A stretch of DNA of 64,000 nucleotides from Sulfitobacter sediminilitoris (GTDB lineage: Bacteria; Pseudomonadota; Alphaproteobacteria; Rhodobacterales; Rhodobacteraceae). Position 1 is the first letter of the stretch; every line of letters starts with the position of its first letter. The position numbers and the translations under genes are program-made. The stretch lies in NCBI RefSeq assembly GCF_010667575.1, contig NZ_JAABNT010000004.1:1-64000 (forward strand), read 5' to 3'. This document shows positions 1 through 8,823 of this stretch, in pieces. A model generated the notes under the pieces. The model was not told the DNA's origin, ran no database searches, and saw only the letters and a program-made list of their open reading frames with translations.

Positions 1-96
1 AAATGGCGGAAGCTCGACGGCGCAAACCGCATGCCCGAGATCATCGAAGGGATTGCATTTAAGGACGGGATCAAACAACTTAACCAAGCCGCCTGA
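1..96 (+). pseudogene. IS256-family transposase, C-terminal end only (cut by window edge)
   Basis: Frame 1 is open from the first base to a TGA at 94-96 and encodes 31 residues beginning KWRKLDGANRMPEIIEG. A tryptophan, a basic pair, LDG, then a P-x-I-I-x-G-x-x-F stretch and a short tail is how IS256 (mutator-type) transposases end. The sequence after the stop, around 105-130, resembles the terminal repeat of such elements. Whether the upstream gene is intact cannot be seen. It lies in the outermost segment of the tRNA-Phe array. Confidence 0.6.
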
Positions 97-155
97 TCAC
101 GCCGTCACCAACTTTTGAGCATAGCTCGCCTTTTACTTTTTGACTGGAGAAAACC

Positions 156-449
156 ATGAGCGTTTATGTCGTCGGTCAATTGAACATTCACACCCCCGAG
201 GACTACGAGGAGTATCTGGCTGGGTTCACACCAATTTTCGAACGCTACAACGGCGAGCTGCTCGCGACATCGCAGCAGGCGACTGAAGTCCTGGAAGGCA
301 CTTGGGGGATGCCACGAACGGTTCTGATGCGGTTCCCGAACGCTGAGACAGCACGTGCCTGGTATGACGATCCTGATTATCAGAAACTCGCTGAAATCCG
401 TCGCCGCAATGCGGATACAAACTTGGTGATCGTGCACGGTGTCGAGTGA
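156..449 (+). CDS. DUF1330 domain protein
   Basis: A 97-residue protein, MSVYVVGQLNIHTPEDYEEY..., with the small alpha/beta-barrel pattern of the DUF1330 family: an N-terminal strand, a D-x-x-x-Y-x-x-Y helix, a central G-E-L-L-A strand, a V-L-E-G-x-W stretch, R-F-P in mid-protein and W-Y-D-D-P-x-Y near the end. Such proteins are cytoplasmic dimers of the ferredoxin-like fold with no assigned reaction. The start ATG follows TGGAGAAAACC, a good ribosome binding site. The gene stands alone, 60 bp after the IS256 remnant and convergent with the methyltransferase. Confidence 0.85.
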   Translation: MSVYVVGQLNIHTPEDYEEYLAGFTPIFERYNGELLATSQQATEVLEGTWGMPRTVLMRFPNAETARAWYDDPDYQKLAEIRRRNADTNLVIVHGVE

Positions 450-479
450 TCGGATGTTGGCTAGGGTTCCATGACCAAT

Positions 480-1322
480 TCATCGTGCGCAAGAAAATAG
501 GTTTACCACTGCCGGAACCTTTACGTCATCTCCGTCGGAGAACTCCTCGAAGGCTGCCTTTACTGAGCTTTCAATCTCCGCCTCATCAGTTTCCGTCCCG
601 GAATATGCTTTCATTATGCGAGCCGCCGGACCGACCTTGCTGGCTGCGCGCGCAGCACCTGCAACTCCGCCTGTAGGCGTGAGTACAATCTCGACCGGAC
701 GCGCTTCAATACTAGAAACGCCCGCCTCATCCATCAGATTGACCACCCGTTTGCAGTTCTGAAATGCAGTTGGACCAGGTGCATTTGGGTCTCCTTTCGG
801 CTGTGCGCCCAGCCTTTCCTCCGCTGCTTTCTTCGGGATATCAAACCATGGGTTTTGCGCCACCGAAGCCCAGCAAACAAAGACCATTCTACCATGATCG
901 CTCAGTGCACTGGACAGGTTCTTTAGCGCCGCAACGGTGTCTGAAAAGAAGCTCATTCCTAATCGTGAGACCAGAACATCGAAGTGCTGCGACGGAAAAT
1001 CATGCGTTTGGGCATCAGCCAACAGGAATGACGCGTTCCGCACGCCCGCCGTTTTCGCCCTTTTGGCAGCGCGTGCAAGGAGCGGATCAGAAATATCTAC
1101 CCCAAGAACTCTGCCCGCCGGAGCGCGTCGGGCGGCTTCAATGGTACTTGCTCCGGTTCCACATCCTATGTCGATGACACGGTCCGTCGAAACAATGTCT
1201 GCCATATCCAGCATCATGTCCAACATCCCAGCCATCGCGGTATCCAGAGCGCGTTCGTGTTCAATCCACTTCAGGCCCGCGGGTGAAGTCCAATAATCGG
1301 CCTGCGCTTTGTTTGCTTCCAT
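480..1322 (-). CDS. class I SAM-dependent methyltransferase
   Basis: A 280-residue protein with a Rossmann methyltransferase core. Motif I, VIDIGCGTGAS, is near residue 50, and the acidic end of strand 2 is in VLGVDISDPLL. Motif II/III appears as FLLADAQTHDFP, followed by FDVLVSRLGMSFF, which is the usual post-II region of UbiE-type small-molecule methyltransferases. The N-terminal YWTSPAGLKWIEHERALD block is typical of bacterial enzymes acting on unknown small substrates. The start ATG has only a weak GGGGTGG upstream. The substrate cannot be inferred. It is the last gene before module A of the array. Confidence 0.85.
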   Translation of the reverse strand: MEANKAQADYWTSPAGLKWIEHERALDTAMAGMLDMMLDMADIVSTDRVIDIGCGTGASTIEAARRAPAGRVLGVDISDPLLARAAKRAKTAGVRNASFLLADAQTHDFPSQHFDVLVSRLGMSFFSDTVAALKNLSSALSDHGRMVFVCWASVAQNPWFDIPKKAAEERLGAQPKGDPNAPGPTAFQNCKRVVNLMDEAGVSSIEARPVEIVLTPTGGVAGAARAASKVGPAARIMKAYSGTETDEAEIESSVKAAFEEFSDGDDVKVPAVVNLFSCAR

Positions 1323-1389
1323 GAAATGCCACCCCCGTTTCGGGCAACCTAGCAGGCATTCATGCTAAACGCAGCATTCGTTCAAAAGG

Positions 1390-1706
1390 GCTCCACAGAG
1401 ACATCTCACTGAAACCATCAGATGACTGCTGCCTGCAGCGTTGCTGCCATTACCCAAAGTTATCGTGCAACACGCGGTCTTCGACTGCGTTCCAAAACAC
1501 TGCGGGGAAGATCCTTTTGTAAAACACTGTGGGCAAACAGTGTGTTGCGAACAGTGTGTTCAACACCGCGATTCCAAACACTGTGTTCAACACAGCTTTT
1601 CAGCCCGCAAACCCACCCTGTAACACATGAAAAACTGTGCGATGACTGTGCAACGCAGGAAGTAAAAACTGTGCGATTCTGAAGTGCCTTACTTTTATGG
1701 CTAAAG
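1390..1706. repeat. array module A: conserved non-coding arm of a tRNA-Phe attachment site
   Basis: This ~320 bp block recurs beside every tRNA-Phe fragment in the left half. It starts with a 23 bp hairpin at 1402-1424 (CATCTCA, 9 nt, TCAGATG; one mismatch). It continues through many AACACTGTG, TGTGTT and AACACA motifs in both orientations, and ends with TGTGCGAT at 1636-1643 and 1670-1677. The octamers are 34 bp apart and the second starts 37 bp before the tRNA-derived core at 1707. The same spacings occur in modules D, E, F and H. The likely role is an integrase or accessory-protein arm (inference). Confidence 0.8.
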
Positions 1707-1751
1707 TGGTGCCCGGGGGCGGAATCGAACCACCGACACGAGGATTTTCAA
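1707..1751 (-). other. partial tRNA-Phe (3' half): attachment-site core A
   Basis: These 45 nt match positions 35201-35245 of the intact tRNA-Phe: encoded CCA, the 3' acceptor strand, T arm, variable loop and 3' anticodon arm. They stop inside the anticodon loop and then diverge (GACTTGTG instead of TCCACTGC). A tRNA 3' end duplicated as a direct repeat is the classic footprint of tRNA-targeted site-specific integration. It cannot make a tRNA. Confidence 0.9.
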
Positions 1752-1925
1752 GACTTGTGTTTATTTTAAAGAATTGATTTTAAAGGGATATTTGGGGTAA
1801 ATTTGAGGTGTGCGATAAACTGTGCGATGTGCTTTGGCTGCGCTGGATTGGGCAACCACTGTGTTCAACACAGTAACCTGAAACACTGTGCTTGAACACA
1901 CTTTCGGCGCAACTGTTTAGAACAC
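1752..1925. repeat. second arm of attachment site A
   Basis: From the core boundary this stretch is nearly identical to 25148-25320. It has an AT-rich opening (GACTTGTGTTTATTTTAAAG), then TGTGCGAT at 1809-1816 and 1821-1828, followed by AACACTGTG/TGTGTT repeats to about 1925. The octamers start 102 and 114 bp from the start of the tRNA core at both sites A and F. It is absent at D and E. Inferred to be the opposite arm of the element's attachment site. Confidence 0.75.
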
Positions 1926-2131
1926 ATGAGTTGGCTTTTGCTGGTTAAAGCCGACGTTAGTTCCGATAAGCACGAACTACTGCTAAGCAGACCAAGCGGA
2001 ATTTCACAGATTGTCTTGATGATGCAATCAATTCGACCGTGTTTTGCGATCTGACAAGTATATTAAAGTTGCATTGTTTAGCAGTTCGACAAAAGCTCGG
2101 TTAATCCAGCAACGAAGTGCAAGGAGACCCC

Positions 2132-3997
2132 ATGGCCAATCTGGGCGAACAACCGATCAGAACCCAAAGCGATATAAGCAAGTTCGAAGCGGAGATGACG
2201 CTTGACGAGCGGTTGCCCGAACAAAGTATTTTGGAGGTCTTTACCAACAGCGCGAAACGCGATCCGGACGCTACTGCGCTGACAATGCTGATGACCGGAG
2301 CAGAAGACGAACAGCCTCGGCGCGTAACTTATGCGCAGCTACTGGGACAGATCAGGCGCGCGGCCAATCTGTTTGCGGAAATCGGAGGCGAGGCGCCGGG
2401 CGTTGCGTATATGCTGCCATCTTTGATTGAAACTCACGTCACTTTGTGGGGCGCCGAAACAGCTGGTTATGCTGTTCCTATAAATTTCCTTTTACAGCCT
2501 GAGAGCATCGCAGAACTTCTCAAAACCTCCGGCGCAAAGATCCTTGTCGCACTTGGCCCTCATCCGCAACTGGACATATGGCAGAAAGCTTTGGCTCTGC
2601 GGGAACAGATTCCGGACCTTTTGATGGCGCGTGTGTCTCCGCCCGGCACACCGCCCGAAGATGGGGTTATCGATCTGGCGGATGCACTGGCGGCCCAGCC
2701 TGACGATCATTTGACGTTTGGAGAGGCACGCAGCGGTGACGATCTGGCGGCCTATTTTCACACCGGCGGCACAACAGGCGTGCCCAAGCTGGTTGCGCAC
2801 ACCCACCGCAGTCAGTTGGTCGCTGCGTTCGGGGGAGCGGTCATGTGCGGCTTTCGCTCGGATGATGTGTTTACCGCCACTTTTCCTCTTTTTCACGTCG
2901 CCGGTACCATTGTTGGCGGACTCAGTTGCTTCATGGCTGGTGTTGAGCTGCTGGTCATGACACCAGCTGGTCTGCGAAATCCTGCGGTTGTCGCGAGCTT
3001 CTGGCGACTTGTCGCGGATTACGACGTGACCCTTGTGGGCGGGGTTCCGACGGCAATCGGGGCGGTTTTGCAGACGCCGATCGGGGATCATGACATCTCG
3101 CGTGTGCGCGCGGGTGCGACGGGTGCATCTTTGCTACCCCCCGCGGTTGGGCAGAAGTTCAAAGAGGTCACTGGCTGCCCACTTTTTGAAATCCTCGGTA
3201 TGACAGAGGCGTCCGGGCTGATCAGTATCGATCCCCTTAGCGGGTCTGGTACAACCGGCTCCGTTGGCTGGGCGTTGCCTTACACAGATGTCGACGTGCT
3301 GAAATTGGAAAGCGATGGAAGCTTGGGGGAGGTCTGTGATGTCGGAGAGATCGGCGTCATAGCAATTCGTGGCCTCCATATTTCTCCAGGCTATAGCGAC
3401 CCCAGACACAACGATGACGTGTTTGCAAACGGCCTCCTGAATTCCGGCGATCTGGGATACAAGGATGAGAAGGGATGCCTGTATGTGGCCGGACGCTCGA
3501 AGGATCTGATTATTCGAAGCGGCCACAATATCGATCCGGCCATGATCGAAAACGCCATGAGCACCCATCCTGCAGTTGCGTTGGCGGCTGCGGTCGGGAT
3601 GCCTGATCCCTATGCCGGAGAACTGCCCATGTGTTTCGTTCAGGTTCAGGCATCAGAAAATGTTTCGGTCGAAGACCTCATGGATCATGCCCGAAAAACC
3701 ATCGACGAGAGACCAGCCTGGCCAAAGATCATTGAGGTTATCGATGAGATCCCCCTGACTTCAGTCGGCAAGATCTTCAAGCCAAGCCTGCGGTGCGATG
3801 CGGCAAAGCTCGTCGTATCAAATTTGCTCCGCGACGAACTGGAGTTGCCCGATGCCCAAGTTCAGGTGGAAGCCGGTGGACCGAGAGGGCTTTGCGTGAC
3901 CGTCGGTTTGTCAGAGAGCGACGCGCCGTCGCTTTCTCGCGTGGAACAAAGGCTTCAAGATTTCCTTTTCGAGACGCGCGTTACAGTCGGATCGTAA
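2132..3997 (+). CDS. acyl-CoA synthetase (AMP-binding, ANL superfamily)
   Basis: A 621-residue enzyme expected to activate a carboxylic acid as acyl-AMP and load it onto CoA. The phosphate-binding loop is HTGGTTGVPKL, about one third in. The A5-type motif EILGMTEASG is central. The hinge region AGRSKDLIIRSGHNIDP and the C-terminal lysine motif TSVGKIFKPSL (catalytic Lys) are intact. It carries about 75 residues beyond that lysine, longer than most family members. Start 2132 is preferred over an upstream in-frame GTG at 2117 because AAGGAG (2121-2126) sits just before this ATG. The substrate is unknown. It is followed after 104 bp by a DUF2306 gene on the same strand. Confidence 0.9.
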   Translation: MANLGEQPIRTQSDISKFEAEMTLDERLPEQSILEVFTNSAKRDPDATALTMLMTGAEDEQPRRVTYAQLLGQIRRAANLFAEIGGEAPGVAYMLPSLIETHVTLWGAETAGYAVPINFLLQPESIAELLKTSGAKILVALGPHPQLDIWQKALALREQIPDLLMARVSPPGTPPEDGVIDLADALAAQPDDHLTFGEARSGDDLAAYFHTGGTTGVPKLVAHTHRSQLVAAFGGAVMCGFRSDDVFTATFPLFHVAGTIVGGLSCFMAGVELLVMTPAGLRNPAVVASFWRLVADYDVTLVGGVPTAIGAVLQTPIGDHDISRVRAGATGASLLPPAVGQKFKEVTGCPLFEILGMTEASGLISIDPLSGSGTTGSVGWALPYTDVDVLKLESDGSLGEVCDVGEIGVIAIRGLHISPGYSDPRHNDDVFANGLLNSGDLGYKDEKGCLYVAGRSKDLIIRSGHNIDPAMIENAMSTHPAVALAAAVGMPDPYAGELPMCFVQVQASENVSVEDLMDHARKTIDERPAWPKIIEVIDEIPLTSVGKIFKPSLRCDAAKLVVSNLLRDELELPDAQVQVEAGGPRGLCVTVGLSESDAPSLSRVEQRLQDFLFETRVTVGS

Positions 3998-4101
3998 GTT
4001 CAACTGCCCTCGCGCAACAGACCTCGGATCGCGAAATACCTTGAGTTGCCGATGATCTGTGTGCGAGCCTTATAGGGATCGTTTCGATTGGGGAGAACGA
4101 A

Positions 4102-4962
4102 ATGACGGTACCACTTGGCGTTATGTCCGTCTTCGTTGGCTTGGTGATCTGGGCTTGTCTTGCTGTCTATGCAGTGCTTCGAGGAAGATTTTTGCCAGCC
4201 TTGCTCTTTGGCATTGCCCTGATGCTGTATTTGAATCTGGGCTATGTGATTAACGGTCCCGCGGCTGCGATTGCCAATTTTGTTGGCATCTATGACGTGT
4301 TGATCAATCTTGGCTTGAGCGATCCCGTGACAGCCAGCGCCGTGGCGACATGCCCCGACAATTCTTGCTCGGTCTGGGGCGAAACCTATACCAGCCATCC
4401 AGCATGGGGTGTTGCATTCTATGACCGTTTTGCAAATGGCCCAGAGATGCGATCGGCGCTGCTTCTGGGGCATGTTGTCTGCAACTCCATTGTGTTCGTA
4501 CTCATGCACGTGCAGATGTTTTTTCCCGGTGGTCGAGCAAGCAATCATGCACTCGTCGGCCGTATCAGCTTTGCGATACTGACGGTCGGTGTCGGATGTG
4601 CCACGATCCTTGCAGCACAGCACGGATCCGTCGGAGAATATGGCGGCGCATTGTCGACCTGGGGCTTTTTCTCAATGTCGATGTTTGTCTATGCGACGGC
4701 GGTCTTGGGTGTGCTTGCGATCCGCAGGCGAGACGCTGCAGGGCACCGCATCTGGATGTGGCGTTTTGTCGGCTCAATGTGGGGGTCGTTCTGGCTGTTT
4801 CGCGTCTTGCTTTTTGTAATCGATCCGCTCTTTCGCGACATCGAAGCCCTCGCAATCCAGATCTGCATTTGGGGATCAGCACCCGCGGGTATCCTGATTG
4901 CGGAGATGATCCGCAGACGGGTTGACGCACGGAGTTCAACGATGCCAGTCGCAGCCGAATAG
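4102..4962 (+). CDS. DUF2306 multi-pass membrane protein
   Basis: A 286-residue inner-membrane protein with about seven hydrophobic segments, the first beginning at the N-terminus (VMSVFVGLVIWACLAVYAVL). The second half shows the DUF2306 pattern: a conserved GHVVCN helix, HALVGRISF, and then RRRDAAGHRIWMWR, where Arg, His and Arg line a membrane-facing pocket in this family. A short loop has two cysteines (ATCPDNSCSVW) that could form a disulfide outside the cytoplasm. RBS GGGGAG precedes the ATG. Function unknown; it may be co-transcribed with the acyl-CoA synthetase. Confidence 0.8.
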   Translation: MTVPLGVMSVFVGLVIWACLAVYAVLRGRFLPALLFGIALMLYLNLGYVINGPAAAIANFVGIYDVLINLGLSDPVTASAVATCPDNSCSVWGETYTSHPAWGVAFYDRFANGPEMRSALLLGHVVCNSIVFVLMHVQMFFPGGRASNHALVGRISFAILTVGVGCATILAAQHGSVGEYGGALSTWGFFSMSMFVYATAVLGVLAIRRRDAAGHRIWMWRFVGSMWGSFWLFRVLLFVIDPLFRDIEALAIQICIWGSAPAGILIAEMIRRRVDARSSTMPVAAE

Positions 4963-5324
4963 GCTATTTCCCTTGTGCCGATCTCATACACGGCAGGTCG
5001 CAAGACCCCTTTAAGGCAAGCGGCAGTGCCAAGGTACGCTCTTGGGTTAATCCTGCCGTTCGCTGCGACCGTCACCAATGACCGTTGTGCGGGACAAAAC
5101 GGTCAATCAACTGAGCAAAGCTGACGTCTGCAATCCATCTTAGACCTGACTTCGGCCACCAGTTTTCAAAGTCTCGTGGGTTCAGGGGTGAATTCAATAT
5201 TGCCACCACGCGTTACGAAATAACCAATCGTCCTGTGGTGGGCGGGATTAGGCAGATGTTGTCGCACTTGAGGCGGCTCTAGGTTTATGTGACCATCCCG
5301 TATTCTAGTATGGAGAAACGGGCA
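4963..5324. other. intergenic stretch without recognised features
   Basis: About 360 bp between the DUF2306 gene and a cyclase gene. I see no ORF with family resemblance, no tRNA fragment and none of the array motifs. An imperfect inverted repeat, CCACCACGCG... with CCTGTGGTGGGCGGG, near 5200-5250 could be an operator or weak hairpin for the downstream cyclase; this is only a guess. Confidence 0.4.
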
Positions 5325-7094
5325 ATGAATCGCCGCCTAGCCGCCATCCTTTCGGCAGACGTTGTCGGTTATACGCGACTTATGCGGGAAGACGAGGAAG
5401 GGGTTCTAGAGGGCATCAAATCAATTCGGAAGTTGATTATCGAGCCCGCGCTGAACTCCCGTGGCGGGCGCATCGTCAAGCTTATGGGCGACGGATTGCT
5501 GGTGGAGTTCCCTTCGGCCCTTGAAGCCGTTCGGGCGTCCTTGGATATCCAGAAAAACCTAGCAGAAGATCCGTCACCGGCCGGGATAACGTATCGGATT
5601 GGGATCAATCTGGGAGATGTTATCACTGAGGATGGCGACATCTTCGGCGATGGTGTGAACTTGGCCGCTAGATTGGAGGCCGCCGCGCCGCAGGGCGGTA
5701 TCTGCGTCGCTGCCTCAGTCTTTGATCAGGTCAGGGATAAATTAGACATAGCATTTGAAGATATGGGCGAAATTGAGCTCAAGAACGTCGACCGCCCGAT
5801 CCGCACCTTCCAATGGATGCCGCGCGTGTTCCCAAAGACTGAGCCGCAGGAACCAGCTCCGCTGGATCGCCCCTCTATCGCGGTGCTGGCATTTACGACA
5901 ATGGGAGCCGACTCCGAACAGGATTTCTTTGGAGACGGGCTCGCCGAGGAGATCATAACCGGGCTTTCAAAGCTTGCCGGTCTGCTGGTCATCGCGCGGG
6001 ACTCAAGTTTTGTTTATAAGGGGCGTTCTGTCGATGCGCGCGAAGTCGGACGGGAACTGGATGTCAGATATGTGCTTGTCGGCAGCGTTCGCGCGTCGGG
6101 AACGCGAATCCGTGTAAGCGCGCAACTCGTCGATTCCGAGCAAGGAGTTCATATCTGGGCCGACCGTTACGACCGTATTCTAGACGATATTTTTGAGATT
6201 CAGGACGAGATTACGCAGTGTGTGTGTGCGGCGATCGAGGGAGCCCTTTCGCTGGAGGAACAGCGTCGGGCGCAGCTACGCCGACCGGAGAGCCTCGATG
6301 CGTGGTCTGCATACCACCTTGGAATAGCTGCGCACTACGCCGCACAGCAAGCCGAGAGTTCCGAAGCCAAGCTGGAAGCAGAGCGAAAGGCAATTTCCCA
6401 TTTTGAAAGAGCTACCGTGCTTGACCCACGTTTTGCACGGCCATTAGCCGCTCGCGCCCTAGTTTTGCGATCACTTGTCATTCAGAATGTGCTTCGCGGC
6501 GATGAGGCGCAATCGGCGATCGACGAGGCCATTCGCTTCTGCCGTGAAGCCATAGCACTCGATCCGCTGGACAGCGCCCCACATGTCACCAGGGGAATGC
6601 TGCTTGGCATAAGGGGGGATGATTGGAGCGGAGCCTTGCGCTCAATTGAAAATGGCATCTCGCTCAATCCGAACTCGGCTGCCGGCTTTTACGAGCGGGG
6701 ACAGGTCAAGGCGCTCGGACTCGATCCGGAGGGCGCAATCGAGGATTTCGAAACCGGCGCTCGCCTATCTCCGCTTGATCCTAGGATGCTTTTTAGATTT
6801 CCGCTGGGCAGCTGGGCGTTGATGCGACTTGGAAGATACAGTGAAGCAGCTGAGTGGGGCGAGATTGGCGTTCAGGAGATTCGCTCGGTCATGTTTCCAG
6901 CGCTTGACGCTGCCGCGGCTCATGTCGCTTTGGGAAATAATCAACGCGCAGAGGGCTTAGTCGCTGAAGCAATGCGGCGCCAACCCGACCTTACCGTTGA
7001 GAACCTACGTCAGAACCTTTCCTACGCCGCGGACGAAGACTTCAAAGAGTGGTTCTTCGAATGTCTCGTGCAGTCGGGATTGCCCAAAAAGTGA
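5325..7094 (+). CDS. class III adenylate/guanylate cyclase with TolB/FlgO-like and TPR domains
   Basis: 589 residues. Residues 1-170 form a class III cyclase domain: metal-binding Asp12 in LSADVVGYTRL, the second Asp in VKLMGDGLLVEF, RIGINLGDV, and the transition-state Asn/Arg in GDGVNLAARLEA. Residues ~185-330 (PSIAVLAFTTMG...FFGDGLAEEIITGLSK) resemble the TolB/FlgO-like domain joined to such cyclases. The remainder is TPR-like helical repeats (PLDSAPHVTRGMLLG, NPNSAAGFYERG). Start 5325 is chosen because GGAGAAA lies in front and the family begins MNRRLAAIL; an in-frame ATG and GTG exist at 5310 and 5289. No membrane segment. One of three of this design in the array. ATP versus GTP specificity is not certain. 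Confidence 0.88.
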   Translation: MNRRLAAILSADVVGYTRLMREDEEGVLEGIKSIRKLIIEPALNSRGGRIVKLMGDGLLVEFPSALEAVRASLDIQKNLAEDPSPAGITYRIGINLGDVITEDGDIFGDGVNLAARLEAAAPQGGICVAASVFDQVRDKLDIAFEDMGEIELKNVDRPIRTFQWMPRVFPKTEPQEPAPLDRPSIAVLAFTTMGADSEQDFFGDGLAEEIITGLSKLAGLLVIARDSSFVYKGRSVDAREVGRELDVRYVLVGSVRASGTRIRVSAQLVDSEQGVHIWADRYDRILDDIFEIQDEITQCVCAAIEGALSLEEQRRAQLRRPESLDAWSAYHLGIAAHYAAQQAESSEAKLEAERKAISHFERATVLDPRFARPLAARALVLRSLVIQNVLRGDEAQSAIDEAIRFCREAIALDPLDSAPHVTRGMLLGIRGDDWSGALRSIENGISLNPNSAAGFYERGQVKALGLDPEGAIEDFETGARLSPLDPRMLFRFPLGSWALMRLGRYSEAAEWGEIGVQEIRSVMFPALDAAAAHVALGNNQRAEGLVAEAMRRQPDLTVENLRQNLSYAADEDFKEWFFECLVQSGLPKK

Positions 7095-7289
7095 GGCGTT
7101 ATGACAGCTTGGCTCGACGCGCTAAAGGTACTGCTGATCAGGGTTCGATCTTATGCTACCTAGTCTTTTCACTCCGATTTCGAAAGATGGCTCACAGCAA
7201 GTGTGGATGATGCATTCACGCGTATGACGACTGGCCAAGTTTATCGTCGATAGCGGTCGTCGCAAATGCGGGGCTGTATGGCAACTCGG

Positions 7290-7443
7290 GGCTCAACCGA
7301 GACATCTGACTAAAACCATCAGATGACCGCCCATCTTAGCATTGCTGCCGTTCCCAAGCGCTATCGTTGAACATGTTGTCTTCAACTGTGTCCGCAAACA
7401 CTGTGGGGAAGAAGTGTATTGCAGTTACTTTGGGCAAACACTG
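7290..7443. repeat. array module B (truncated by IS3 insertion)
   Basis: Starts with the 23 bp hairpin CATCTGA-N9-TCAGATG at 7303-7325 and follows the other modules through ATTGCTGCCGTTCCC and AACACTGTGGGGAAGAAGTG. It stops at 7443 where the IS3-family inverted repeat begins. The TGTGCGAT pair and tRNA core expected next are missing on both sides of the IS. Reads as a former junction, partly deleted. Confidence 0.7.
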
Positions 7444-7507
7444 TGACCCAGCCCCCTGAAATCAGGCCACTGAGGTGTTAGTAATCCGTCCAAGCAAAGG
7501 ATGGACT

Positions 7508-7771
7508 ATGAAACGCAGATTTTCAGATGAGCAGATCATTGGGATGATCAAGGAGTACGAGGCAGGGGTGAAAGCGCAGGACCTGTGTCGGAAGTACGGG
7601 ATCAGTGATGCTACGTTCTACAAATACAAGGCCAAGTTTGGCGGGATGAACGTGTCTGACGCCAAGAAGCTACGGGCGCTTGAGGATGAGAACAACCGTC
7701 TTAAGCGGATGCTGGCGGACGCGATGTTGGATAACGCCGCGCTGAAAGACCTCGCGACAAAAAACTACTGA
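7508..7771 (+). CDS. IS3-family transposase OrfA
   Basis: An 87-residue helix-turn-helix protein (MKRRFSDEQIIGMIKEYEAG...) with the conserved AQDLCRKYGISDATFYKYK recognition helix region and a C-terminal leucine-zipper-like stretch LRALEDENNRLKRMLADAMLD. This is the IS407-group pattern. It binds the IS ends. Start 7508 is the family start; an in-frame upstream ATG at 7475 would add 11 residues. Just before its stop lies A AAA AAC (7759-7765) in the correct phase for -1 slippage into orfB, the usual way an OrfAB transposase is made. Confidence 0.9.
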   Translation: MKRRFSDEQIIGMIKEYEAGVKAQDLCRKYGISDATFYKYKAKFGGMNVSDAKKLRALEDENNRLKRMLADAMLDNAALKDLATKNY

Positions 7772-7779
7772 CGCCTGAT

Positions 7780-8686
7780 GTGAAGCGCAGGGCCGTGTCG
7801 GACGTAATGGATCGGCACGGCCTGTCTGAGCGTCGGGCGTGTAAACTGGCTGATCTTCCCCGATCAGTCTTTCAATATAAGAAGCAGGATCAGGGCGATG
7901 AGGCCCTGCGCAAGCGGCTGCGTGAACTGGCGAATGAACGCCGCAGGTTCGGCTATCGCCGTTTGGGCATCCTGCTGGCTAGGGAAGGCTTTGAAGTGAA
8001 CCACAAGAAGCTGTTCCGGCTGTATCGGGAAGAAGGGCTGGCGGTGCGCCGTAGGCGGTCGCGCAAGCGGGCTTTGGGCACGCGTAGACCTATTCTGGTT
8101 CCGGATCGCGCCAATCAGCGCTGGTCCTTGGACTTCGTGTCTGACGCCTTTGAGGATGGCCAGCGGTTCAGGGTGCTATGCGTCGTGGATGATTGTACGC
8201 GCGAGGCGCTGGCAACCGTCGTTGATCGTTCCCTGTCTGGTGCCCGCATGACACGTGAACTGGATACCCTGATCCGCAGGCGGGGCCAGCCGGACATGAT
8301 TGTCAGCGATAATGGGACTGAAATGACTTCTCATGCCGTTCTGAGGTGGTGCCAGGACATCGGCCGTTCGCTGGCATTACATCGCGCCCGGCAAACCCAT
8401 GCAAAACGCCTTCGTGGAAAGCTTCAATGGCCGATTACGGGATGAATGTTTGAACGAACACATCTTTAGCAGCCTCGCCGAAGCCCGGAAGATCATCGAG
8501 AACTGGAGGATCGATTACAACACACAGAGACCACACACATCGCTTGGCGGGCTGGCCCCGGCCGTCTACGCCAATCTCAACCGTGCCACTCGGCCTGCCT
8601 CGCTTGAGCTCCGCAAGGGCTCCGCTCAGCAGGCCTTGACCGCAACCGTATCAACAGAAAGAAACAGGAACGGATTCTACACCTGA
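7780..8686 (+). pseudogene. IS3-family transposase OrfB, frameshifted
   Basis: The DDE transposase reads in one frame from 7780 to about 8365 (HTH_21-like N-terminus, RRFGYRRLGILL, first Asp in WSLDFVSDAFEDG, second Asp in MIVSDNGTEMTS). The rest ([20 protein letters not shown] with the final Glu) continues in the +1 frame from about 8370 to 8686. Comparison with the usual [17 protein letters not shown] junction shows 7 nt where 6 are expected after GACATCGGC, a one-base insertion. Unless this is a sequencing error, no full catalytic domain can be made. Confidence 0.85.
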
Positions 8687-8823
8687 TCGGCCCGGATCAG
8701 GGGGCTGGGTCATCTTGAAATCGAAGTTCGAATTGGCTGCCGAAGGAGCGGTGTAGCGCGGTCCTGCGCGACATTGGTTGTGACCAGTGGTATCATCCGC
8801 CCTGTACAGCTGAGAGGGGTAGT

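Larger units (their letters stand above)
7444..8712 (+). mobile_element. IS3-family (IS407-group-like) insertion sequence
   Basis: A 1269 bp element with terminal inverted repeats that match for 16 bp: TGACCCAGCCCCCTGA at 7444-7459 and its reverse complement at 8697-8712. It contains the orfA/orfB pair with a slippery heptamer between them. No target duplication is visible (CTG before, TCT after), so one flank was probably rearranged after insertion into module B. orfB is frameshifted, so the copy is probably dead. Confidence 0.88.

Noticed and set aside
1490..1620. Possible CRISPR array from the AACACTGTG repeats
   Set aside because: Repeats are too short, irregularly spaced, in both orientations, and there are no spacers of constant length or cas genes.
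1422..1682. ORFs of 60-98 codons inside the array modules (also near 18558 and 34880) with similar predicted peptides
   Set aside because: The peptides are alike only because the DNA is repeated; they use several frames, have no RBS, break at single-base changes in other copies and overlap the octamer sites.
7441..8715. Target site duplication of the IS3 element
   Set aside because: Bases next to the two inverted repeats (ACTG and TCTT) do not match for 3 or 4 bp.
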